A DNA stretch of 64,000 nt, taken from contig NC_068367.1 in NCBI RefSeq assembly GCF_020536995.1, forward strand, positions 58,337,726 through 58,401,725, written 5' to 3'. The stretch comes from Dreissena polymorpha. Lineage: Eukaryota > Mollusca > Bivalvia > Myida > Dreissenidae. Positions 11,153 through 20,872 of this stretch are shown piece by piece. Made by a program: the position numbers and the translations under genes. Positions within the stretch are counted from its first letter, which is position 1. Each line of letters opens with the position of its first letter. The notes below the pieces were generated by a model that saw nothing but the letters and a program-made list of their open reading frames with translations, had not been told where the DNA came from and made no database searches.

Positions 11153-11803
11153 TTTAGCTCAGCTGTTTTCGGTGAAAACCCAAGGTATTGTCATAGCAAG
11201 CTCGTCATGTCGTCCGCTGTCCGCGTTGTGCTAAAACCTTTACATTGGCTCTAAAATAAAAGTGCTTCCACCTACAACTTTGAAACTTCATATGTAGATG
11301 CACCTTGATGAGTTCTACACGCCACACCCATTTTGGGGTCACGTCAAGGTGACTGTGACCTTAAAAAAAATAAACAAAAAATAAAACTCTTACAAGCTTT
11401 CATTATTTATGCTCCCCTGAAATTTTTGGGGGAGCATATAGTCGCCGCTTCGTCTGTCCGTGTTTGTGTCCGTCCATCCGTGCACAATTTTTGTCCGGGC
11501 TATTTCTCGGCAATTAATGACCGGAATTCAATTAAACTTTATGGGAAGCTTCATGCGCATATTATCAGCGGGTTCTGGTCGGATGATTTTTCACAGAGTT
11601 ATGGCCCTTTGAAATTTTCTATAAACTGTACATATAGTGCAATTCTTGTCCCCCCAACTACTAGACGTTTCCTTTTATCTGAATATATAGTGCAATATTG
11701 TGACAAAAAAAAACTTTGGGGAGCATCACCCGTCTCCGACGGTTTCTTGTTAAAAACTGCACCCGCAGCCGAGCGTTGGCACCCGTTATGCGGTACTCTT
11801 GTT
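11153..11803 (+). repeat. Family E repeat interrupted by family D insertion
   Basis: Left part (11153-11407) and right part (11752-11803) together match the uninterrupted copy at 59655-59953 (shared ATTGGCTCTAAAAT, CTTCATATGTAGATGCACCT, then CACCCGTTATGCGGT). The family D element at 11408-11751 interrupts it. Confidence 0.75.
11408..11751 (+). repeat. Family D repeat nested in family E
   Basis: TATGCTCCCC start, GGAGCATATAGTCGCCGC, one core unit, end GAGCATCACCCGTCTCCGAC, then GGTTTCTTGTT. It has fewer internal units than the copies at 4807 and 41209. Confidence 0.75.
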
Positions 11804-12045
11804 AAACTTCTGTGATACATATTGACAAATGAATTGTATATTGTAATGATGATGGAATCTATTATGCATGAATTGAGCATGGCATTGTGCTTTTTTTAAA
11901 CTGAAAGTGTTAAAACTTAAACTTAATAATTTCATAAATGATAGTAATTTTTTTTTTAAATATATTTCTTAATTCAATTTTAAAACATTGTATTCTACAG
12001 AAGGTCAGGTTTGTCTATTTCTTTGATACATGAAAGATGAAACAA

Positions 12046-12245
12046 GGTCGCTGTGGTGTAATGGATATGGTGTCCGCCTGGCGACCGGGAGGTCACGGGT
12101 TCGATCCCCGCTGTGGGATCGTTCTTTCGATCTCCCATATAGACACCAAGTACTGGTTCTAGGCCCAGGAAACGGACTCGAGAGCATTTCAAATAAGTAG
12201 GAATTACTTTCTATGCAATCGAGCTAAAATAAATAGGTTTAAACT
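12046..12245 (+). mobile_element. tRNA-derived SINE with 13-bp target-site duplication
   Basis: Starts with a tRNA-like head of about 75 bp with A-box-like TGGTGTAATGGATATGG and B-box GGTTCGATCCC, followed by a body with TACTGGTTCTAGGCCCAGG, AAACGGACTCGAGAGC and an AT-rich tail. The flanks are a perfect direct repeat AAAGATGAAACAA at 12033-12045 and 12246-12258, marking retroposition. The head looks closest to a tRNA-Arg-type D arm, but the anticodon stem is too altered to assign. The body resembles conserved central domains of mollusc SINEs; the exact family is not certain. Confidence 0.85.
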
Positions 12246-12584
12246 AAAGATGAAACAAAATTGGAAGAATTGTATGCTTATGCGTTTCCAAATTAAATAA
12301 TTGAAATTATATTACATATTTGTGCCAAGTGAATGCAATCTGTTACCAGGTTAAGGATATTATTGTAGATTCCATGAAAGCATTTCTAATTTGGTCACAT
12401 TTTTACGATACCGGCATGTCACAGACAAACATTTGACATTATGGGTTTTAGCTGTCATACATTAAGATATGTTACCAAACCAAAATGCAGACAGTAATTA
12501 TTTTTTTAAGTTTTCTTGAAATCCTTTACAGCTTGCGCTTTGCTACATTAAGTTTCAAGCCAGTGATTTTTTTTGCTTGACAAC

Positions 12585-13340
12585 TTACAGCCTGTGCCTT
12601 TTGGATTTGGAAAAATAATGCAATAAACCATGATTTATATAGGGAGAAATGAAACATTATTAATATGATTATAACAGTAATCTGATTCTTTATCAGTGCA
12701 TGTTTAACTGCATTTTTTATGCCCCAGGTAAGGTGGCATATTGCAATCTCACCGTCCGTCTGGCATTCCGCTTTCCGGAGGGTTTTTATACAACACTTTC
12801 AGAAATTGAGCTTATTTTTGGTGGTATGTGAGTCTACCTACATGATCTACATATGAAGTGTGAAATTCGCTCCGGTCCATTGATTGTTTGCGAAGTTATG
12901 GGCCTTAGACTTAGATATTTTCTTTAAGATAACCGTTTTCTGGAGATTTTTTTAGGCAACACTTTCAGATATTGAGATGATTTTTGGTATGTCAGTCTAC
13001 CTACACGACCTACAAACTAAGTGTGAAATTCATTGCGTTCCTTTGATTTTTGGCAAAGTTATGGGCTTTGGACATAACATTTTCTGTAAAATGGCTGCGT
13101 CTTTAAAGCGCAGTAGGTGGCATTGTGTTTCACTTACGCGAGTCTTGTTGAATTGATATTTTAAAGTGCTACAGATTATTCCGCTGAATAATAAACTCAA
13201 TAGACCAATATTTAGTTCATTTGACAAAGTAGAGCTTTTGGGGGCTATTTGGTAAGATTTTGGGGGAAAACTAGTTTTTGTCATTGAAAAACACCTTCTA
13301 AGAGGCTGTAAATTTTGGCCAAAAAAATCACTGGGAGCAA
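12585..13340 (+). repeat. Family F repeat interrupted by a TATGCCCC element
   Basis: Matches an uninterrupted copy at about 46540-46870: CTGTGCCTTTT, ATTAATATGATTAT, ATGTTTAACT, ATATTTTAAAGTG, AATAAACTCAAT and TTTTGGGGGAAAA in the same order. The stretch 12718-13149 is absent from the other copy. Confidence 0.65.
12718..13149 (+). repeat. TATGCCCCAGGTAAGGTGGC repeat nested in family F
   Basis: Begins TATGCCCCAGGTAAGGTGGC and ends GTGTTTCACTTACGCGAGTC, then TTGTT. Inside are two units of about 150 bp (CAACACTTTCAGA.ATTGAG ... AAGTTATGGG). Organisation parallels families C, D and H. Confidence 0.65.
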
Positions 13341-13374
13341 TTAGTTAGAAACACACATTGTTTGTACTTTGCAG

Positions 13375-13478
13375 ATGAACTGAAGAAAGCCATGCCAGAG
13401 TTCAAGAAGCATATTGCCAGTCTGGTGCTTCAAGGTTCCGATGGAGAGGAATCGACCAATGGGACGCCTCTCTCCAAG
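13375..13478 (+). CDS. WH2-motif protein, 104-bp exon
   Basis: Acceptor TTTGCAG, donor GTCAGT; phase 1 in, phase 0 out. It encodes DELKKAMPEFKKHIASLVLQ, a short amphipathic helix, followed by a Ser/Gly/Glu-rich tail. Phase agrees with both neighbours. No family domain recognised. Confidence 0.75.
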
Positions 13479-13551
13479 GTCAGTTGAGGTCACATGGTCT
13501 GAACCCACATGATAGTTGTATGTCTTCATTGTGTGCTTACAGACCTGTGAG

Positions 13552-13766
13552 TTAACTCTTTCAGTGCTGGAACCGAATTTCGAAGGCTTTTGCAAACAGT
13601 TTGGATCCAGATGAGACACCATAGAACATGGCGTCTCATCAGGATCCAAACTGTTTGCTCTTCTCATAGTTTTCTTTGGAAAAAAAATCGAAGAAAATGC
13701 TAATTTTAGAAATTCAGCAGACGACATTTTAGCAGACGACGAATTTGCCAGCATGCAAAGATTTAA
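13552..13766. mobile_element. Family A MITE
   Basis: TTAACTCTTTCAGTGCTGGA start, the GATGAGACACC/GGCGTCTCATC central hairpin (imperfect here), and GCATGCAAAG end. Opposite orientation to the 9104 copy. Confidence 0.7.
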
Positions 13767-14198
13767 ACAATATTGAACCAAAAAATTAAACTGCATGATA
13801 GTTGTATATCTTCATTGTGTGTACATATCCTGTGAGTTAGACAAAATTGAATTGAATATTTCATGTCCTTGAAATTTATTTCACATCCTTGAATTGTATG
13901 CATTATATGTTGTTGTTAGTTCTATCCATGGGCAAATGTCAAATGATTGTTGTTAAAGTGACATAATTTAATGTGTAAAATATTGTTTTTGTGAAAATAT
14001 GTTTCCCATTCCAAACTATATTGTTTACCCTTATTAGCTGTAAGGATAAAGTTCAACCTTTTCTGCCACCTCATATCCTTAGTTGCACTAATTGTTCCAC
14101 ATTCATCCGATTAAGGCTATACTGTCTGTAAATATGACTGCGCTTCCAGCCATCTTCCTCTTTTATCATACACCCAAGCAAAATGAACCCCCTTCTAG

Positions 14199-14659
14199 GA
14201 AAACTGTACTTAACACATGTGTGTAAATGCAGACTGCACATGTGTGTAAATGCAGACTGCACATGTGTGTAAATGCAGACTGCACATGTGTGTAAATGCA
14301 GACTGCACATGTGCCTAAATGCAGACTGCACATGTGCCTAAATGCAGACTGCACATGTGCCTAAATGCAGACTGCACATGTGCCTAAATGCAGACTGCAC
14401 ATGTGCCTAAATGCAGACTGCACATGTGCCTAAATGCAGACTGCACATGTGCCTAAATGCAGACTGCACATGTGCCTAAATGCAGACTGCACATGTGCCT
14501 AAATGCAGACTGCACATGCTAATCAGGGATGACACTTTCCGCCTACACAGATTTTTGTTTTTAGATGAGACTTATTTTCTATGAGAAATTCCATAAAAGC
14601 TAAAAGTGTCATTCCTGATTAGCCTGTGGGGACTGGGAATACGCTTTATGCACATGCTT
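14199..14659. mobile_element. Family B MITE with expanded end
   Basis: The usual family B right half (GTGTCATTCCTGATTAGCCT ... TTATGCACATGC) is present. At the left, the terminal block that normally occurs once (CATGTGYRTAAAnTGCAGACTGC-like) is replaced by the tandem array at 14215-14517. Confidence 0.7.
14215..14517 (+). repeat. 23-bp tandem repeat derived from a MITE end
   Basis: About 13 units of 23 bp, ACATGTGTGTAAATGCAGAC, TGC. The first four units carry GTGTGT and the remaining nine carry GTGCCT, so the array expanded in two steps. The sequence is family B terminal sequence. Confidence 0.85.
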
Positions 14660-14867
14660 TAACTCTTCCAGTGCTGGAACTGAATTTTGAAGGCCTTTGC
14701 AAACAGTTTGGATCCAGATGAGACGCCACACAACGTGGCGTCTCATCAGGATCCAAACTGTTTGCTATTCTGATAGTATTCTTTGAAAAAATATCAAAGA
14801 AAATGCTTATTTTAGAAATTCAGCAGACAACATTTTTGCAGACGAAAAATTTCCCAGCATGCAAGCT
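14659..14867. mobile_element. Family A MITE
   Basis: TTTAACTCTTCCAGTGCTGG start; the central GATGAGACGCCACACAACGT, GGCGTCTCATC hairpin; end near CCCAGCATGCAAGC. It abuts the family B copy to its left. Confidence 0.7.
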
Positions 14868-14962
14868 TAGTTTTCCCAGAGCACTGCTCGTATAATCATA
14901 GTGTTATTCCTTTACCAATATTGTATGCTTCATAGACCGACAATCCTTTCCCATGTTTACAG

Positions 14963-16693
14963 GACCCAAGCAGTTCCTCCCCCTCCTCCCAACACAAACT
15001 CTTGCACTCTGACCGAGACATCAGCGCCCAGGGTGACCGGGATTCTTCGGAGATTACGTACGAATTCACAGTCGCCTCCGTTCCGTCGGGATTCCAAAAC
15101 TTGTCGCAACGGGATTCCGAAGAGGAGAGTTTCGAAACGGAAGAGATCGTTGAATATTATCCGGCTCAACAGAATGTTTTGCAGCATGCCCTGCTAGAAA
15201 CTGGTAGTCCAAGGGTTATACCCGATCTTGAGTCCCCTAAAGAGCATGCAAAAGCAATCTGTGTCCATCCGCATGATGTGTTCCAAGATATTGATGTCGA
15301 AGGAACTGATGATGTGAAAGATGATGATAAAGACCTTAATGAGAAGGTAAAGGTAAAAGAAGTTGAGGTAACTCGGGTTGTTGATACTGAAGTTTTGAAT
15401 GATACTAAAACTGTAGATATTCCTGAACAAACTAAGGAGAAGCCTGTTGTTGTTAAGGTGAAGAAGCCAGAGGAAAAAGAAGAATTTGTTATCACATTTG
15501 ATGAGTTGTCAACTCTGGACTTCAGTGCCAGTAATCCTAACGATCAAAAGAAGCCTCGCAGAGAGTTTAGTGACACTCCTAAGGTGAACTATAGAATTGA
15601 ATTTCGCAATTCTCGTGATTTCGACGAAGAGGTTATTCAAGCTTCAAATACTTCCATAGTAAATCATGCTCCAGTATTTGACGAAACTAGCGGCAAGCAG
15701 ACTGTTGATATTAACATAGCAAACCAGTGTTCAAATATAAGTTTTCAGCCAAATTCAGAAGGAGAGGCCGAGAATTTGTTAGAAGAGAAATCTATATCTT
15801 TTATAGCGCTTCCTGCTGAAAGGACTGCAGTGAAGGAAGAAAAAGTTGAAACTAATGACGAAGTGGAGGTTAATCTAGAGAAAGAAACTTTTGCTTCCAA
15901 AACGGTAATTCAGTTGAGCCAGTCCAGTCCACCAGTAATCTCACATACTGGTAGCAGAGAATCGCTGCAGACTAGTAGCCGAGAATCGTCAAAGACTAGT
16001 AGCAGAAATTCGACGCAAACTAATAGCAGAGAATCAACTCCAAGACGATCAGACGATGATGCAGAGTCCGCCAATCTAATGCAGACACAATACCAGCAGA
16101 TGCAACAGCAGATGGCAATGTGGCAGAACCAGCTGCTGCAGAACCAGCAGCTTTTAGCCAGTTCCTTGTCACCTGACCCTCCATCGCCCAATCAGACGCC
16201 TGGGATTCAGGACCAGTCCAGTCTGCAGCTTCAGCAGTTGCAGTTGCAGATCCAAATGCAGCAGCAAATGCTGTTGCAACTGCAGCAGAGCATCGCAACG
16301 ATTTCCTTCAACAAAAACGCGGTAGTAGGTCCCTCCCAACAACAAACCTTGCTGCAAACACCTGCTGCTGGCTTTTCGACCCCACCCAATACCGGAAGCA
16401 GCGGTGGCAATAGCCAAATGTCCTCCCCAAACTTTTTAAGTGGCCATGAATTTCAGACATCAACACCTATCCCTGATATGCCCAGCCAGCGCGGCCAGAG
16501 AGACGGTTCCCTGTCCCAGGTTCCAGTGGCCCCTACCCTTCCACCGGCTCCTGGCCTTGAGGCCAAGTCAAAGGAAGTCAAAGCAGACGCAAAATACACG
16601 AAACCGAAACAGAAGCGTTTTGAGCGACAGCTTGATCCAAGGGAACAGCTGATGCTTGATATTCGAAATTTCGGAAAGAAGGGATTGAACAAG
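14963..16693 (+). CDS. WH2-motif protein (cordon-bleu-like?), large penultimate exon
   Basis: A single open 577-codon exon between a TTTACAG acceptor and an AAG|GTAAGG donor, phase 0 at both ends. In order it holds a Ser/Asp-rich start; a Lys/Glu/Val-rich acidic segment (about residues 100-180 of the exon); five SRES/SRNS-type repeats (15955-16040); a Gln/Leu-rich coiled-coil-like stretch (16080-16300); a Pro/Ser/Thr-rich linker; and at the end LMLDIRNFGKKGLNK (16651-16693), which fits the WH2 pattern of an amphipathic helix (LxxxIR) followed by an L-K-K/N-V-like linker. WH2 motifs bind monomeric actin. A long disordered protein with a C-terminal WH2 recalls cordon-bleu or related actin nucleators, but the family-defining N-terminus is outside the window, so the name is tentative. 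A WASP/WIP-like or lineage-specific scaffold is the alternative. Confidence 0.85.
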
Positions 16694-17091
16694 GTAAGGA
16701 ATTTGCACGTGCTGCATTGTTGAGCTTCTTTAAATAATGTTATATGAAATACCTTCAAAAGAAGCCTTTAATGTTTTGTTGCCCATACTTTATTATTTTC
16801 ATTATTGTTTCTTTCACATTTTTGCATGACTTCAAATTGTATATGAAATACTGACAAAATGGGCCCTTTATGTTTTGTTGCATGTTTTTTCTTATTTTAT
16901 AATTGTTTTTTTTTCTTTCACAATTGAGCATGGTTGCCAACAACAGTTTTTCAAGGTCATCCGGTAGTTTTTATTTCGAAACTCAAAATTCCTGCTTATC
17001 TGTCACCTTTTAGTTGTGGGTTTCATAGCCATAATTTAAGTGGCATGCATTTACAACATGATGTCCTCTTTTCCTTGTATGTCAAGTGAAT

Positions 17092-17330
17092 TTAATTCTT
17101 TCCTGCTCAGAGGGAAGTGAAAATGGCTATATGCAACCACATAAAACCAGAACAGCTTCCAAGTAACTTGCAGTCTGTTAAGATTTTTTTATTTGTGCTG
17201 CGCATCAGTATCTGAGGGTTGGAAATGAAGGCTTTAAAACTTGGATCTAGTAAGAAAGTACTTAAATTTAAGTTGATTTCTAAGGGACAACAAACGGGTC
17301 AAAATGTGAATCTGAATAGGAAATGGTTAA
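17092..17330 (+). mobile_element. Family I MITE with TTAA ends
   Basis: Starts TTAATTCTTTCCTGCTCAG and ends GAATAGGAAATGGTTAA; interior shares ATAAAACCAGAACAG, CAGTCTGTTA and AGGGTTGGAAATGAAGGC with the 55284 copy. Confidence 0.6.
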
Positions 17331-17473
17331 GTAATACAAAAAATATATCAGATTTAAATTTTGAAGCCAAGAGGAGTGCGGGACAATATTATATGTGAGT
17401 ATTTAAGATAGTGTTTGTGTTGGGAATCAACATTGTTACTTTGTTCACGCTGAACTTTTTACATTCAGTCTCG

Positions 17474-17598
17474 CATTCGAAGGTATAAATAACATATAGC
17501 GAGGGTTGATAGTGAAACTATTGTATCTTGTATATACAACTGTAAGCAGATACAATAGTTAAACAATTGACCCTCGACATTCCGTCACCCTTGAATAC
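17474..17598. repeat. Long hairpin element
   Basis: Imperfect palindrome: CGAGGGT...AACTATTGTATCT on the left pairs with AGATACAATAGTT...ACCCTCG on the right, with an outer ATTCGAAGGT/ACCCTTGAAT pair. Probably a very short foldback MITE; no second copy seen here. Confidence 0.5.
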
Positions 17599-18506
17599 TG
17601 GAGTTATCTACCTATTCTATGTATTGCAATATACAGCAGTTACTCTTCACATTCACCTGAAACCCTTAGAATATATCATGTGAAAAAAAGTGTAATTCCA
17701 CAACCAGTCAAAGTATTTTCGACTGACCTGGCATTATGTGTACGCTTTGTTATACGAAACATGGTTAAGTAAGAATAGCATGCACACTGTATGTATCAGC
17801 AATAGTTTATGGTATAAGATATCTACCTAATCACAGGTTTACCTTAAACACTGATTCAACATGCATGCACTCTTCTCATAAGCCCATTTTATAGTATGAA
17901 TTGCACAACGTAAGTGCATGTCAGAAAATTATATGTGAATTACGTGTATATATTCCTGTGACTGTAAAATCAGTTTTGCACTTTATGTTCATGCAATTTT
18001 ATGCCCTTATCCTCTATGTATGCTTGCAATTTGCATGACCTTATCTATTAAATACCTATAGAATAAAGTATAGAAAAGGACATATAATTACTATTTTTCC
18101 AATACTGCAACGTATGAAACTCTTTAACAAAATATACAGGTGTTATTTAAATGTAATGACAACATACTGATGTTAACAAAATTATGTCACATAGGCATAC
18201 ATTTAATTTACTGAATGCATGTTTTATAAAATATTCAAACGATTAAAGATTTGAGAACATAACCCTTTGCACCTAATATTTTGTGCAAAGAACATATAAT
18301 TCATGGCTAATAAGTCTGAAAAACTTTTTTCAATCTCAGTTTTGCAAATGCTTTCCTCACGAAGATGTCAATATGACACTATTTCTGGTTCTATTTTGTC
18401 AAGCATTCTTTTTTGCAGATGCGCATTTAGTTAAATAATCCAATCTGTTTACCCATAAATGTGTCCATTAAAAAAACATGCATGGAAAAAATTCATGAGC
18501 CCTTTT

Positions 18507-18777
18507 TATGCCCGCGGATCGAATGATCGGGGGTATATTGTTTTTGGCCTGTCTGTCATTCTGGCTGTCTGTCATTCTGTCCAAAAACTTTTACCTTGGT
18601 CATAACTTGTGCATTATTGAAGATAGCAACTTGACATTTGGCATGCATGTGTATCTCATGGAGCTGCACATTTTGAGTGGTGAAAGGTCAAGGTCATCCT
18701 TCAAGGTCAAAGGTCAAATATATGGCTTCAAAGCAGCGCAGTAGGGGGCATTGTGTTTCACAAACACAGCTCTTGTT
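18507..18777 (+). repeat. Family C repeat
   Basis: TATGCCCGCGGATCGAATGA start, the GGCATGCATGTGTATCTCAT core, AGGTCAAGGTCATCC, and CACAAACACAGCTCTTGTT end. One core unit only. Confidence 0.75.
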
Positions 18778-18850
18778 GGAAGCTACTTTTCACCTGCTTA
18801 AATAAAGTGATAAATTACTATTTGTATACATGTATATGAAACTTTTCTGT

Positions 18851-19080
18851 GAAAAGTGGTTTAAATGCGTGTGTGTAAAGTGTTGTCTCAGATTAGCTTG
18901 TGCCGCCTACAAAGGCTTATCAGGCATGACACTGTCAGTCTAAACTGGATTTTCAACAAGTCTTTCTGTAAACGAATTATACAATATAGGCGGGAAGTGT
19001 CGGCCCTGATTAGCCTGTGCAGACTGCATAGGCTAATCTGGGATGACACTTTACACACATGCATTAAACCCCCTTTTCTG
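18851..19080. mobile_element. Family B MITE
   Basis: Both halves present (CTTATCAGGCATGACACT and GTGTCGGCCCTGATTAGCCT), ending TTTACACACATGCATTAAAC. Lies immediately before the terminal coding exon of the WH2-motif gene. Confidence 0.7.
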
Positions 19081-19121
19081 AGAGTCTCATTTGTATATAT
19101 TTGTTTCTCTTTCCTTTGCAG

Positions 19122-19154
19122 GTTCCAGTCAAGGCCACTCACTGGCATAAATGA
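19122..19154 (+). CDS. WH2-motif protein, terminal coding exon
   Basis: Acceptor CTTTGCAG, then ten codons (VPVKATHWHK) and TGA at 19152-19154. It joins in phase 0 and completes the WH2 motif (..GLNK|VPVK..), which is the best support for this short exon: the Val and following residues sit where WH2 families have the LKKV-type linker. The 3' UTR follows; I could not place its polyadenylation site. Confidence 0.7.
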   Translation, partial: VPVKATHWHK

Positions 19155-20160
19155 TGAAATTCCGATTTATGTGTGATACCACAAAACATTGGCATACGTG
19201 TAACACTTGCGGAGAATGTGCATATATATGTCATGCAATCTGTGTATAGGTTATGGAAAAATTGGCATATACGTGTAATGCAAATGAGGTATTTGCAGAA
19301 TGTGTAACATATTGTGAGAATTTGCATATGTGTAATAGAATGTGAAAATATGCATATGTACAATGCAGAATATGTTAAGCAGATGAAAATATGGCATATG
19401 CGTGTAATGGATGCAGTTTTCTGTCAGATGTGATCATGATGGCGGTGACATGTGTAATTCAGAGAGGTCAGATGTGCATCACGAGTAGATGGAAGCAATG
19501 TACAGATGAAAACTTAACTACTGGCCAGTCGACGATCACATAAAAGCCCAACGCAAGGGTTCTTATAAAGATGAATGTTTTCTGTAAAGGAAACCTTTCG
19601 GAAAAAAATGCAATTAACCTGTGTACGTTTAGGCTAAGTTACTATATGCAAGGGAAAAATATAATCCATAAATTGCTTGTACAAGAATGTGCATATATTA
19701 GTCAAATGTGTATCTAGAATTATGTTATAATTACTTGCATTCCTTTTCTTCCATATAAATGTTTAGTAAAGTTATATGTGTGATCAAAACAGAAAGTTCA
19801 GTTCGAAGCGTCAAGATGTTTGTAAATATGTTTTATCTGATGCATATCATGATTCCTGGTTATATGTTTGTTTTCTTCCAATAGAGACTGTAATGTATAT
19901 TATAAAAATATATTTAGCAATTGTAAAATATTTTAAAGGGGTGCAATATTACATTAATGATAAGAAAATTATTGTACAGTTATTATATGGACAAAACTTT
20001 ATTATGATCACCTTATGCCAAGATTTCTATTTGTCAGTTACTGATTTTTAAAGGAAATTTTTTTGTTCATGCTTGTTATTTCTCCTTATTCATAAGCAAA
20101 TATCCTAAGAGCTCTTAATTAAATGGTAATTCAGTTTCGTCTTAATAATACTTTATATTT
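19155..20160 (+). other. 3' UTR / 3' flank of WH2-motif gene
   Basis: Follows the TGA at 19152. The stretch 19170-19420 is a degenerate tandem sequence with repeated GCATATG/CATATGT and TGTAAY motifs. No unambiguous AATAAA with a downstream GT-rich element could be chosen, so the transcript end is unknown. The rest is AT-rich and unremarkable. Confidence 0.5.
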
Positions 20161-20872
20161 TTAACCAGGTTTTCTGAAGGAAAAAACTGGTTATTAGATT
20201 GGCGAATGCGGGCGGGCTGGCTGGCTGGCTGGCTGGCGGGCTGGCTGGCTGGCTGGCGGGCTGGCGGAATAAGCTTGTCCGGGCCATAACTATGTCGTTC
20301 ATTGTCAGATTTTAAAATCATTTGGCACATTTGTTCACCATCATTGGACGGTGTGTCGCGCGAAATAATTACGTCGATATCTCCAAGGTCAAGGTCACAC
20401 TTTGAGTTCAAAGGTCAAAAATGGCCATAAATGAGCTTGTCCGAGCCATAACTATGTCGTTCATCGTCAGATTTTAAAATCATTTGGCACATTTGTTCAC
20501 CATCATTGGACGGTGTGTCGCGCGAAATAATTACGTCGATATCTCCAAGGTCAAGGTCACACTTTGAGTTCAAAGGTCAAAAATGGCCATAAATGAGCTT
20601 GTCCTGGCCATAACTATGTCATTCATTGTGAGATTTTAAAATCATTTGGCACATTTGTTCACCATCATGGGACGGTGTGTCCCACGAAAGAATCACGTCA
20701 ATATCTCCAATGTCAAGGTCGCCACGACTAAAAATAGATTTTAAAAAAAAAACACTTACAAAGGGGGTTAATTTTTTTTGGTCATTTCAAAAGTTCAGTT
20801 TGAGTTTTCTCCCTTTATCAGATTTTTTTTTCACAATGAAAACCTGGTTTTGTGACAATTTTGTCCCTTGTT
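20161..20872 (+). repeat. Family G repeat with GGCTGG tract and three internal units
   Basis: Starts TTAACCAGGTTTTCTGAAGG and ends near GAAAACCTGGTTTTGTGACA, so AACCAGGTTTTC is an inverted end. A (GGCTGGCT)n tract lies at 20212-20268. After it come three units of about 155-180 bp beginning AAGCTTGTCC or GAGCTTGTCC and containing GGACGGTGTGTC and CTCCAAGGTCAAGGTCA. The sister copy at 55597 has two units. Confidence 0.75.

Larger units (their letters stand above)
8806..13374 (+). other. Intron of WH2-motif gene, repeat-dense
   Basis: Contains MITE family A (9104-9317), MITE family B copies (9752-9950, 10768-11006), a nested repeat pair (11153-11803), a tRNA-derived SINE (12046-12245) and another nested pair (12585-13340). 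About half the intron is recognisable repeat. Confidence 0.75.
13479..14962 (+). other. Intron of WH2-motif gene
   Basis: Contains two copies of MITE family A (13552-13766 and 14659-14867) and between them one copy of MITE family B whose end has been expanded into a 23-bp tandem array (14215-14517). Confidence 0.75.
16694..19121 (+). other. Last intron of WH2-motif gene
   Basis: Directly after the donor lies a two-copy tandem repeat of about 100 bp (about 16741-16930). Further in are a TTAA-ended MITE (17092-17330), a short hairpin element (17474-17598), a SINE/MITE-like repeat (18507-18777) and a MITE family B copy (18851-19080) ending about 40 bases before the acceptor. Confidence 0.7.

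Noticed and set aside
12046-12120. Functional tRNA gene
   Set aside because: Promoter boxes are present but the anticodon stem does not pair properly, and the sequence continues into a SINE body with target duplications outside it.
11995-12192. Minus-strand frame with a GDRTRDLP-like peptide
   Set aside because: It is the antisense translation of the tRNA-like SINE head, a well-known source of false proteins.
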